Assembly (NCBI RefSeq): GCF_030547005.1
Contig: NZ_JAUOPN010000004.1
Coordinates: 225,599-289,598 of the forward strand
DNA: 64,000 nt
Direction: 5' to 3'
Origin: Maribacter sp. 1_MG-2023
GTDB taxonomy: Bacteria > Bacteroidota > Bacteroidia > Flavobacteriales > Flavobacteriaceae
Shown here: positions 53,375-62,117 of the stretch, piece after piece
How the letters are laid out: every line of letters begins with the position of its first letter
How positions within the stretch are numbered: position 1 is the stretch's first letter
The notes under the pieces: model-generated
Databases searched by the model: none
Told to the model about the DNA's origin: nothing
What the model saw: only the letters and a program-made list of their open reading frames with translations
Position numbers and translations under genes: made by a program

Positions 53375-54559
53375 TTGAACTTGAAAATTATACTCTTAAT
53401 TCATCACGAGAATACCTTAGGATATAGTATGAACAGGTATGGAAATTTTATACTTGAAGGGATGTGTAAAAGAGGGCATAATATTGAAGTCTGGGCTCCA
53501 AAACTTTATCTATCAAAATATAAATTCCCTGCGGGTATTAATAAGTGGTTAAGATATATAGATCAATACCTAATATTTCCAATATATTTCAAAAAGAAAA
53601 GTAAAGTCTTAGATAAAAACGTATTGTTTGTTTTAATTGACCAAGCATTAAGTATGTGGATGCCATTGATTCGAAAAAAGAATCATATTGTACACTGCCA
53701 TGATTTTATCGCATTAAAATCAGCATTGGGCACTATAAAGGAAAACCCAACAAGTACTTCAGGCAAAATATACCAAAAACTAATTCTTAGAGGTCTAAAT
53801 ATGGCTAATAATTTTGTGTGTATCTCGAATAACACAAAACAAGATTTATTATATTTTTTAAAGAAAAAACCTATACGTGTTGAACAAGTATACAATGCAT
53901 TACATCCAATATTTGTGCCCGGTAATATGGAAAATGCGAGAATCGTTTTAGGAAAGCATATGAAATTAGACTTAAAGCATGGTTATATATTACATGTTGG
54001 AGGCAACACTTTTTACAAAAACAGAATTGGGGTTATTACACTATACAATGCTTGGCGAGACATTTCTGAAAAAGTATTACCATTAATAATGATTGGTTAT
54101 AAACCATCAACTAACATAAGTGTTTATTATGAAAGATCCCCATACAAAGAAGATATCTATTTTTTAGAAGACGCCGATGACAATCTTTTATCTTATGCGT
54201 ATCAAGGAGGGAGCGTATTTGTCTTTCCTTCACTGGAAGAAGGCTTTGGTTTTCCTATTATTGAAGCTATGGCCGCCGGCTGCCCTGTTCTTACAACAAA
54301 TAAAGCCCCAATGAATGAAATTGGAGGTAGTGCAGCAATATATTTAAAACGTAGTCCAAATGATAAAAAATTACTCGCTTGGGCACTTCAATCCGCCAAG
54401 GTTATAGAAAACATACTCCAATTGAATGATGAAGAGCGAAGTAATTTAATTCATAAAGGGCTAGATAACATAAGTAAGTTTGACGAGAACATTATACTAA
54501 ATCATCTTGAAGAAATTTATTTAGATGTTTTAGCCAATCATCATACTAACAAATTATAG
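53375..54559 (+). CDS. GT4 family glycosyltransferase
   Basis: A 394-residue GT-B retaining transferase. The C-terminal donor site is clear: FVFPSLEEGFGFPIIEAMAAG with the E-x7-E motif, followed by CPVLTTNKAPMNEIGG. The N-terminus (LKIILLIHHENTLGYSMNRY) is typical. No ATG lies near the conserved start, so the TTG at 53375 (or 53381) is the likely initiator. It is 42 bases after the polymerase gene. Confidence 0.88.
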   Translation: MNLKIILLIHHENTLGYSMNRYGNFILEGMCKRGHNIEVWAPKLYLSKYKFPAGINKWLRYIDQYLIFPIYFKKKSKVLDKNVLFVLIDQALSMWMPLIRKKNHIVHCHDFIALKSALGTIKENPTSTSGKIYQKLILRGLNMANNFVCISNNTKQDLLYFLKKKPIRVEQVYNALHPIFVPGNMENARIVLGKHMKLDLKHGYILHVGGNTFYKNRIGVITLYNAWRDISEKVLPLIMIGYKPSTNISVYYERSPYKEDIYFLEDADDNLLSYAYQGGSVFVFPSLEEGFGFPIIEAMAAGCPVLTTNKAPMNEIGGSAAIYLKRSPNDKKLLAWALQSAKVIENILQLNDEERSNLIHKGLDNISKFDENIILNHLEEIYLDVLANHHTNKL

Positions 54560-54917
54560 AATAGAGCTATAAAGCATAATTGAAAATATTATCTAACATT
54601 CAATTAGAATATGCTCTAAGATCTATAAAACCCATAACTTTTAATCTTTATATCATGTAAACTTCCCCCGTGTTCTCCCATTTTTTTAAATGACAATTGC
54701 GAGCATTTGAGACCCCATATAAACTCATTTAAAAACATTTTGTTCTGTAAGATTGTATTAAAATCAACTTGAGCAAATTGTCTTTACATAAATAGCACAT
54801 TCTCTCTTTGCCAAAAATTCTTGAAATATGGTCTAAGGGAGAATGAAAGCTAAAAATAGTTTTAACCCAAACTTACAAGATTTGGTCAATTAAATAACGC
54901 TTAAAAACGAACACGAA
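54560..54917. other. 358-base intergenic region inside the EPS block
   Basis: AT-rich, no gene seen. It contains TAAACTTCCCCC (54658-54669), identical to a 12-base string upstream of gmd, then TTCTCCCATTT (54673-54683), and an inverted GGGAGAA at 54837-54843. No clean TTG / TAnnTTTG pair was found. It is the largest gap in the transferase region and may hold an internal promoter or regulatory site. Confidence 0.5.
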
Positions 54918-56177
54918 ATGGAATTAAAAAAATCAAAACGTATTTTATTCATCGGGTATAATTTTTCACCCGAATTGACCGGAATAGGAAAATATTCTGG
55001 AGAAATGATGCATTGGTTGGCTCAAGAAGGACACCATTGTTGTGTATTTACCGCATATCCATATTATCCTTATTGGAAAGTTCAAGAACCATATCGAAAA
55101 AATAGATTTTGGTATAAGAAAGAAACCAAACATTACGAATCTGGTGGTAGGCTTAATATCATTAGATGTCCCATGTATGTACCAAATAAACCTAATGGCT
55201 TAAAACGTATGCTTTTAGACACCTCTTTTTCGATATCGGCACTTTTGGCCAGTACCCCTATGTTATTTCAAAAGAAATTCGATTGGGTAATTACAGTAGC
55301 ACCTTCTTTTCAGCTAGGGTTAATAGGCGTATTTCAAAAAAAGATTCGAGGTGCAAAACATTTATATCACATTCAGGATATGCAAATTGAAGCTGCTCAG
55401 AATTTAGGCATAATTAAGTCCAACAGATTGTTGAAAATGTTATATAAAGTAGAACATTTTATTTTCAAAAATACCGACGTTATTAGTAGCATTTCAGAAG
55501 GCATGATTGATCGCATAGGTAAAAAAGCACATAAACCTATAAGTCTTTTCCCTAATTGGACAGAAACCAATTACTTTTTTCCTATAAAGGAAAAGGATCT
55601 CTTAAAAAAGAAATTCGGTTTTAAATCTGATGATTACGTAGTGTTATATTCTGGTGCCATTGGAGAAAAACAAGGACTAGAGGCAATCTTGGAAACAGCA
55701 AAAGCACTCAAATCTTATAACAACCTACAATTCATAATATGTGGTACAGGGCCTTATAAGGAAATTCTAAAGAACAGAGCTGAACATATGAAACTATATA
55801 ATGTGAATTTTATGCCCCTACAGCCTAAAGAAGAATTTAATGCTTTCTTAAATATGGCGGATATGCATTTAGTAATTCAAAAAGAAAAAGCTAGTGATTT
55901 AGTAATGCCATCAAAGCTAACCACCATTTTGGCCGTAGGAGGATTAGCTCTAATTACCGCAAATGCTAAATCTACATTACACAAAGTGGTCTGTAAATAT
56001 CGAATGGGACTCTTAGTGTCTGCAGAAAATCAAGAAGCGTTAAATACAGGCATATTAGAGGCATATCTTAATACAAACAATCATTATATAAAAGAAGCTG
56101 CAAGAACCTATGCCGAACAATATTTGGCTATAGACAACATAATGCACACATTTAACAATAGACTTTTATACGAGTAA
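54918..56177 (+). CDS. wcaI: WcaI-like colanic-acid-type glycosyltransferase
   Basis: A 419-residue GT4 enzyme. The N-terminus ILFIGYNFSPELTGIGKYSG, then YPYYPYWKVQEPYRKNRFWY, is the WcaI pattern. The C-terminal donor region is LVMPSKLTTILAVGGLALIT. In E. coli WcaI adds a fucose residue in colanic acid; whether fucose is used here is unknown, though the gmd gene is compatible with it. It follows a 358-base gap and is followed by the CapK-like gene. Confidence 0.86.
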   Translation: MELKKSKRILFIGYNFSPELTGIGKYSGEMMHWLAQEGHHCCVFTAYPYYPYWKVQEPYRKNRFWYKKETKHYESGGRLNIIRCPMYVPNKPNGLKRMLLDTSFSISALLASTPMLFQKKFDWVITVAPSFQLGLIGVFQKKIRGAKHLYHIQDMQIEAAQNLGIIKSNRLLKMLYKVEHFIFKNTDVISSISEGMIDRIGKKAHKPISLFPNWTETNYFFPIKEKDLLKKKFGFKSDDYVVLYSGAIGEKQGLEAILETAKALKSYNNLQFIICGTGPYKEILKNRAEHMKLYNVNFMPLQPKEEFNAFLNMADMHLVIQKEKASDLVMPSKLTTILAVGGLALITANAKSTLHKVVCKYRMGLLVSAENQEALNTGILEAYLNTNNHYIKEAARTYAEQYLAIDNIMHTFNNRLLYE

Positions 56178-56279
56178 AAATTATCATTAAACCCATTTAA
56201 AAATGAAACACCTAGGATTTTGAAATAATACTCTGTCAATTTATAGTTGATTAAAACTTAAATAATAACCAATACGTTT

Positions 56280-57650
56280 ATGCAAGTAACACCCCCTGAA
56301 AATGTATTAACAGCACGAGGTAGTTTTTCAAAATTGATATTTTTATTGAAGACAAAAATTCTTCGTCCCAATCTAAATCGATTACATAGGAAAACAGATG
56401 ATGCACTGAAGAATCAAAATATTTCAAGTATCAATATTAAAAAACGTAATGCAATTTTTCAACATGCAAAAGAGCATTCTGATTTCTATAAAAAGAAGTA
56501 TGCAAAATTAAAAATCAATATAACAGGTAATCTAACACCAGAAGATTTTTTAAAAATACCACCTTTAACCAGAGAAGAAATACGTAATAACTTTGATGCA
56601 ATAAAGGCAAATAATGTCTCGCAATCTTATTGTGACAAGGTTAGCACATCTGGCAGCACCAGCCTTCCTATTTCGGTAATTCATGATAATAGAAATCCAG
56701 AAACACCTATTAGATGGCGTATTTTAAGTTGGTGGGGCATTAACCCTTGGGAAAACCAAGCATTTATTTATCGTTTTAAAAAGTCATTTTTTAAACAAAT
56801 ACTCAATACAATTTTATGGTGGCCTACAAAAAGAATTTTCTTGGCGGCAGCTAATCCCCAGAAAAAACAGCTAGAAAAATATGTCAGGGATTTTAATAGA
56901 ATTAAGCCTACTTTATTACAAGGATATGTAGATGTTGTTTTCGAATTCGCCTTGTATTTATTGGATAACAATATAAAAATAAATGCTCCTAAAATGGTAT
57001 GGGTAACATCTGCACCATTATTTGAAGAACAAAGAATACTAATGGAAAAAGCCTTTGGTGCACCTGTATGCGATCAATATGGAAATACCGAAATAATGTT
57101 GATTGCCTCAGAATGCCCAAATAAAGAAGGACTACACATAATGCAAGACACTGTTCATATTGAATTTGTAGATGAATTTAATCAGCCAGTACCACCAAAT
57201 ACAACAGGTAAAATTTTGTTGACAGATTTAACGAACTATGCTTTCCCATTAATACGTTATGAAATTGGGGATGAAGGTCAATACAAAGAATTGAACTGCA
57301 CTTGTGGCATTCCCTTACCTTTAATGAATAATGTACATGGGCGACAGTCAACTCATATTGTCACACCTTCTGGACTTCATATTAAAGGAGAGCATATAAT
57401 GGCAATGTTCAATGAACATATGGGTATGTTTAAAGAACTCCAATTAATACAACAAACTGACTTCTCAGTATCAATAAATTTTGTACCTAGAATAAAAGAT
57501 GGTTGTAAAATCAGCGCAGAAAAAATGGTGGACTTATTAAAAAAACGATCTCGTTCTGAAATTAAAATTCGATATACAAAAACCCATAAAATACGTCAAG
57601 TAGGGAACAAAACCCCATTAATTATTAGTAATGTAACATCTAATATTTAA
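56280..57650 (+). CDS. CapK/PaaK-like adenylate-forming ligase
   Basis: A 456-residue protein of the phenylacetate-CoA ligase family, of the CapK group often found in polysaccharide clusters. VSTSGSTSLPISVIHDN is the P-loop-like AMP-binding motif, VCDQYGNTEIMLIASEC the A5-type motif, and LIRYEIGDEG the adenylate-handling region. Its job in EPS loci is not established; it may activate an acyl or amino-acid decoration. It lies between transferases and is co-directional. Confidence 0.84.
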   Translation: MQVTPPENVLTARGSFSKLIFLLKTKILRPNLNRLHRKTDDALKNQNISSINIKKRNAIFQHAKEHSDFYKKKYAKLKINITGNLTPEDFLKIPPLTREEIRNNFDAIKANNVSQSYCDKVSTSGSTSLPISVIHDNRNPETPIRWRILSWWGINPWENQAFIYRFKKSFFKQILNTILWWPTKRIFLAAANPQKKQLEKYVRDFNRIKPTLLQGYVDVVFEFALYLLDNNIKINAPKMVWVTSAPLFEEQRILMEKAFGAPVCDQYGNTEIMLIASECPNKEGLHIMQDTVHIEFVDEFNQPVPPNTTGKILLTDLTNYAFPLIRYEIGDEGQYKELNCTCGIPLPLMNNVHGRQSTHIVTPSGLHIKGEHIMAMFNEHMGMFKELQLIQQTDFSVSINFVPRIKDGCKISAEKMVDLLKKRSRSEIKIRYTKTHKIRQVGNKTPLIISNVTSNI

Positions 57651-57660
57651 AAAAATTACG

Positions 57661-58650
57661 ATGAAAATCAATTATTTCTTTAGAAACCCAAAGGTAGGTC
57701 ATTCCATACATCGAGTATTCAGAACATTAATCAAAGAGTTGGATACCACATTAGAAATAACCATTTATGAAGTTTCTTGCGTAGGCTCTATGCCAATAGA
57801 CGTTCTCAAAAACAATATTTTTACTTATAAAAAAAAGAATAAACACGCCATACATCATATTACAGGACATATTCATGATGTATTACTAGCTTTAATTGGG
57901 GTTAAAACCGTATTAACAATACATGACCTTGTATTCTTGGACAATGTAAAAAACCCTTTTAAGCGTTGCTACAAATGGTTGTTTTGGTTGTATTTACCAT
58001 TAAAAATTGCCGATAAAATAGTATGCATTTCTGATCAAACTAAACGAAATATCCTCAGTAAAATTAAAACCGACAAACTAGAAGTTATACACAACGCCGT
58101 TGACCCAATATTTAAATTTTCCAAGAAGTCGTTCAATCAAGAAAGACCGGTTATTCTACATATAGGTACAGGTTGGAATAAGAATTTGGACAAAACGATA
58201 AAAGCGTTAGAAAAAATACCCTGTCATCTTCGTATCATAGGTACCTTAAGCGAGTTACAGCTGCAGCTTCTAAAAATGTATAACATTGATTATTCCAACA
58301 GGTTTAACCTTACGGATGAAGAAATAAAATTAGAGTATATAAATAGTGATATAATTAATTTTCCTTCATTGTATGAAGGGTTTGGAATGCCCGTAATTGA
58401 AGGTCAACAAACCGGTCGAATAGTTATTACTTCAAAAATAGAACCTATTATCGAAGTTGCTGGAAATGGAGCTGTGTTTGTTGACCCAACCAGTATAAAG
58501 TCAATTTCAAGAGCGTATAAAAAGGTAGTTACCGATAATGAGTATCGCTTGGATATTATTGAAAAAGGATTAGTGAACGCAAAAAGATTTTCTGTTAAGA
58601 ACATAGCCAAGCAATATGTTGAACTATATCAAAATTTAGCCAAAACATGA
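57661..58650 (+). CDS. GT4 family glycosyltransferase
   Basis: A 329-residue GT-B enzyme. NFPSLYEGFGMPVIEGQQTG holds the E-x7-E donor motif, and ILHIGTGWNKNLDKTIKALE the nucleotide-binding domain start. KTVLTIHDLVFLDN marks the N-terminal acceptor domain. It begins 10 bases after the CapK-like gene and overlaps the next transferase by 4 bases (ATGA), so it is translationally coupled. Confidence 0.88.
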   Translation: MKINYFFRNPKVGHSIHRVFRTLIKELDTTLEITIYEVSCVGSMPIDVLKNNIFTYKKKNKHAIHHITGHIHDVLLALIGVKTVLTIHDLVFLDNVKNPFKRCYKWLFWLYLPLKIADKIVCISDQTKRNILSKIKTDKLEVIHNAVDPIFKFSKKSFNQERPVILHIGTGWNKNLDKTIKALEKIPCHLRIIGTLSELQLQLLKMYNIDYSNRFNLTDEEIKLEYINSDIINFPSLYEGFGMPVIEGQQTGRIVITSKIEPIIEVAGNGAVFVDPTSIKSISRAYKKVVTDNEYRLDIIEKGLVNAKRFSVKNIAKQYVELYQNLAKT

Positions 58651-59819
58651 ACATTCTACGTATTATTCCAAGTATGGACCCTAAACAGGGAGGACCTTGC
58701 CAAGGAATCAGAAACGCAATTCCCGAACTACAAAAATCAAATGTTCATAACGAAGTAGTTTGTTTGGACAGCCCAAACGCAGACTATCTAGGTCAAGATA
58801 TTTTTCCTATTCATACATTAGGTGAGGCTAAAACACCTTGGAAATACAACAAAAAATTAATTCCATGGCTACTTGACAACTATAATAAATTTGATATTGT
58901 CATAATACATGGGCTATGGCTCTTTTCTAGTTACGCAGGCATCAAATCTATTTTAACACATAGAAAAAAACATAAAACATCACCAAAAGTATATGTTATG
59001 CCACATGGCATGTTAGACCCATATTTCCAAAAAGCGACAACACGTAAACTAAAAGCACTACGGAATGATATTTACTGGAAACTAATTGAGAAAAAAGTAG
59101 TGAACAATGCAAATGGAATATTATTTACCTGTGAAGAAGAGTTGTTATTGGCAAGGACTACCTTCCCCAACTACAACCCAAAATCAGAAATTAATGTTGG
59201 CTATGGTATTCAACTACCCCCAAAAAAGCATTCTTCAATGCGAAATGCATTTTCAAAACAAGTCCCTCAATGGAACGGGAAACCTCATATTGTCTTTTTA
59301 AGTAGGGTACATCCTAAAAAAGGGGTGGATCTTTTGATCATGGCTTATTTAAAACTAGAAAAGGAAATACATAACTTACCCCAATTAATAATCGCCGGAC
59401 CAGGTATGGAAGAGCCTTATGGAATAGCGATGCAACAACTAGCCTCAACATCAAATAACATCATATTTCCGGGCATGTTAAAAGGGCTTTCTAAATGGGG
59501 GGCATTTTACGAAAGTGATGTTTTTATTCTTCCAAGTCATCAAGAAAATTTTGGTATTGCGGTAGTTGAAGCCTTGGCTTGTGGAAAACCGGTGCTTATA
59601 AGTAACAAGGTTAATATTTGGCGTGAAATAGAACAAGGTAACGCCGGTATTATTGAACAAGATACAATGATAGGTACAGAAGTTTTACTAAGAAAATGGT
59701 GTGATTTCGATGTTCAAGTAAAAGAAAATTTTGCCCAATCTGCTATAAATGTTTACAAAGAATATTTCTCAATAGAAATGACTGCGAATACTTTTCTAAA
59801 TGGTTTGCTAAAAAATTAA
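58647..59819 (+). CDS. GT4 family glycosyltransferase
   Basis: A 390-residue GT-B enzyme. The N-terminus MNILRIIPSMDPKQGGPCQG is typical of this group. HIVFLSRVHPKKGVDLLIMA opens the donor domain, and LPSHQENFGIAVVEALACGK carries the E-x7-E motif. The start overlaps the previous gene by 4 bases. The sugar it transfers is not inferable. Confidence 0.9.
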   Translation: MNILRIIPSMDPKQGGPCQGIRNAIPELQKSNVHNEVVCLDSPNADYLGQDIFPIHTLGEAKTPWKYNKKLIPWLLDNYNKFDIVIIHGLWLFSSYAGIKSILTHRKKHKTSPKVYVMPHGMLDPYFQKATTRKLKALRNDIYWKLIEKKVVNNANGILFTCEEELLLARTTFPNYNPKSEINVGYGIQLPPKKHSSMRNAFSKQVPQWNGKPHIVFLSRVHPKKGVDLLIMAYLKLEKEIHNLPQLIIAGPGMEEPYGIAMQQLASTSNNIIFPGMLKGLSKWGAFYESDVFILPSHQENFGIAVVEALACGKPVLISNKVNIWREIEQGNAGIIEQDTMIGTEVLLRKWCDFDVQVKENFAQSAINVYKEYFSIEMTANTFLNGLLKN

Positions 59820-59824
59820 CGATT

Positions 59825-60610
59825 ATGAAAAAAATATCCATTATAACTATCTCCTATAATGAAGTGAAAACAATTGAAAAGACGATTCTTAGCTGCATTA
59901 ATCAAACATATTTAAACCAAGAATATATCATAATAGATGGAGCTTCTAATGATGGTACTACAGATATAATAAATAAATACAATGAAAAGATAAATGTTTT
60001 TATTTCTGAACCTGATAAAGGATTGTACGATGCAATGAATAAAGGTTTAAGATTATCTACGGGAGATTATGTAATCTTTATAAACAGTGGAGACTCTTTA
60101 TTTAATAAGCACACATTATCCTCTATATTTGAGGAAGTTAAAACCAAAGAGCCTGACTTCATTTATGGTGATGCCGTTGTAAAACAATATAATTCAAATG
60201 AAGTAAACTACAAAAAAGCTAGAAACCACAAGTATTCATGGTATGGTATGTTTACAAATCATCAAGCCATGATCTACTCACTAAAAATTATAAAAGAAAA
60301 TAATTTATCTTTTGATCAACATAACTATCCTATTTCTGCTGATTATAAGTTTACGATTGAATTTTTGAGCAAGACATCAAATATTCAATACATCGATAAT
60401 TGGATTTGCCTGTTCAACCTAGATGGAGTTTCCAGTATAAATAAAAAACAGGGTCTAGCAGAGGCGAATAAGGTTCGTAAAGAAATTTTAAAATATAGTT
60501 CAGTTAAGATTTGGTTGATAGAAAAGCTAATTACTTCTTCTCATTATTTAGCCGAAAATTTAAAACCAGTTTATAATCTAATAAGATTTCAATCTTTAAA
60601 GGTTCAATAA
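59825..60610 (+). CDS. GT2 family glycosyltransferase (WcaA-like)
   Basis: A 261-residue GT-A inverting transferase. ISIITISYNEVKTIEKTILS starts the fold. IIDGASNDGTTDII is the nucleotide-binding part, SEPDKGLYDAMNKGLRLSTG is the WcaA/WbbD-type motif, and FINSGDSL holds the DxD-equivalent region. It lies 5 bases after the preceding transferase. Confidence 0.9.
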   Translation: MKKISIITISYNEVKTIEKTILSCINQTYLNQEYIIIDGASNDGTTDIINKYNEKINVFISEPDKGLYDAMNKGLRLSTGDYVIFINSGDSLFNKHTLSSIFEEVKTKEPDFIYGDAVVKQYNSNEVNYKKARNHKYSWYGMFTNHQAMIYSLKIIKENNLSFDQHNYPISADYKFTIEFLSKTSNIQYIDNWICLFNLDGVSSINKKQGLAEANKVRKEILKYSSVKIWLIEKLITSSHYLAENLKPVYNLIRFQSLKVQ

Positions 60611-60629
60611 CAATCTAATAGTGTATTTG

Positions 60630-61181
60630 ATGAATAGAATTGACATGTCTAAATATCATGATCCTTTTACATTAAAAAGTAGGGTGAAAAGGGTTATTTG
60701 GTCCATTACTTATTTTTTATTCTTTCGCTTCTTTTTTCTTAACATTTTTAGAACATGGAGAAACTTTATATTAAGACTATTTGGTGCCAAAATAGGAAAC
60801 AATAGTTTAGTATATGCAAGTGTAAAAATTTGGGCACCTTGGAACTTAGAAATAGGTTCGTATAGTGCAATAGGTCGCAATGTAGATATTTATAACCAAG
60901 GTTTAATCAGCATAGGATCTAATACTATAATCTCTCAGAAAAGTTATATCTGCGCTAGTTCTCACTACCACACAACACCATCATTAGAATGGTACGCTGC
61001 CCCTGTATATATAAAGAATCAAGTTTGGATTTGCGCAGATGCATTTATAGGACCTGGGGTAATAATTGAAGACGGAGCTGTTGTCGGAGCACGATCCGCT
61101 GTGTTTAAAAAAGTGGATTCTTGGACGGTAGTTGGTGGAAATCCTGCAAAATTTATAAAAACCAGAGAAATAAAAAGCTAA
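60630..61181 (+). CDS. wcaF: WcaF-like O-acetyltransferase (hexapeptide repeat)
   Basis: About 183 residues with a left-handed beta-helix. The ATG at 60630 is preferred over the GTG at 60621. An N-terminal hydrophobic stretch (VIWSITYFLFFRFFFLNIFR) is followed by hexapeptide repeats (IGNNSLVYASVKIWAPWNLE, IGSYSAIGRNVDIYNQG) and the catalytic His in SSHYHTTPS. WcaF acetylates colanic acid; the acceptor here is unknown. Its stop overlaps the next ATG (TAATG). Confidence 0.87.
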   Translation: MNRIDMSKYHDPFTLKSRVKRVIWSITYFLFFRFFFLNIFRTWRNFILRLFGAKIGNNSLVYASVKIWAPWNLEIGSYSAIGRNVDIYNQGLISIGSNTIISQKSYICASSHYHTTPSLEWYAAPVYIKNQVWICADAFIGPGVIIEDGAVVGARSAVFKKVDSWTVVGGNPAKFIKTREIKS

Positions 61182-62086
61182 TGCATACCATATCTACAAT
61201 CATTCTAACTTTTAATGAAGAAAAGCATATAGAACGCTGTATAAAAAATGCTCAAAAATTTTCTGAAGAAATCTTTTTGGTAGATTCATTTTCTACCGAT
61301 AATACAATAAACATTGCAGAATCATTGGGTGCTAAAGTGTTTCAAAATAAATGGGAGAATAATTATGCTAAACAGTTAAATTGGGGGTTAAACAACTTAC
61401 CAATTACTACTGATTGGGTTTTTCGTTTAGATGCAGATGAATATTTAATGACAGACTTAATTTATAAAATCAACCAAAAACTACCCTATTTAGAAAAACA
61501 TATATCAGGGATAGTATTTGAAAGAAAAATGTATTTTCTTAATAAATTAATGACAAAGGGAATGCCACAAATGAACATGCTAAGATTATTTAAATATAAG
61601 CATGGGTTTTGTGAGGAAAGATGGATGGATGAACATATTGTATTGACAAAAGGAAAAAGCATTCATTTTGAAGGGTACTTTGTAGACCATAATTTAAACC
61701 CTTTGGGATGGTGGGTTCAAAAACATAATGGTTATTCTATAAGAGAAGCAATAGATTTATTAAACCTAGAGTATAACTTTCTTAGTTCAAAATCTTCAGA
61801 AGCATTGCAGTATGAAATGTCAAAAGACGCCTTGTCTAAAAGAGACAAGAAAAAAAAATACGCTAATATGCCCCTCTTCTGGCGATCTTTCATTTATTTT
61901 ATTTACCGATATTTTTTTAAACTTGGCTTTACCCAAGGTAAAGAAGGGTTTTTGTGGCATTTTTTACAGGGTTGGTGGTATAGAACTTTAGTAGATGCAA
62001 AAATTTATGAAATCAAAAAATATTCTGGTGAAGATGTAGAAAAAATGAAGTCATTTATACTTGAGAACTACCAAATAGCACTTTAG
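61181..62086 (+). CDS. GT2 family glycosyltransferase (WaaE/KdtX-like)
   Basis: About 301 residues. The start is the ATG at 61181, overlapping the previous stop by one base; an in-frame extension into the acetyltransferase gene is not credible. ISTIILTFNEEKHIERC, LVDSFSTDNTINIAESLGAK and FRLDADEYL (DxD) define the GT-A fold, and GYFVDHNLNPLGWW is near the C-terminal third, as in LPS core transferases. The C-terminus has a hydrophobic segment that may bind the membrane. Confidence 0.88.
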   Translation: MHTISTIILTFNEEKHIERCIKNAQKFSEEIFLVDSFSTDNTINIAESLGAKVFQNKWENNYAKQLNWGLNNLPITTDWVFRLDADEYLMTDLIYKINQKLPYLEKHISGIVFERKMYFLNKLMTKGMPQMNMLRLFKYKHGFCEERWMDEHIVLTKGKSIHFEGYFVDHNLNPLGWWVQKHNGYSIREAIDLLNLEYNFLSSKSSEALQYEMSKDALSKRDKKKKYANMPLFWRSFIYFIYRYFFKLGFTQGKEGFLWHFLQGWWYRTLVDAKIYEIKKYSGEDVEKMKSFILENYQIAL

Positions 62087-62117
62087 AATTAAAAAAGAAA
62101 ATTACCTAATTATATAG

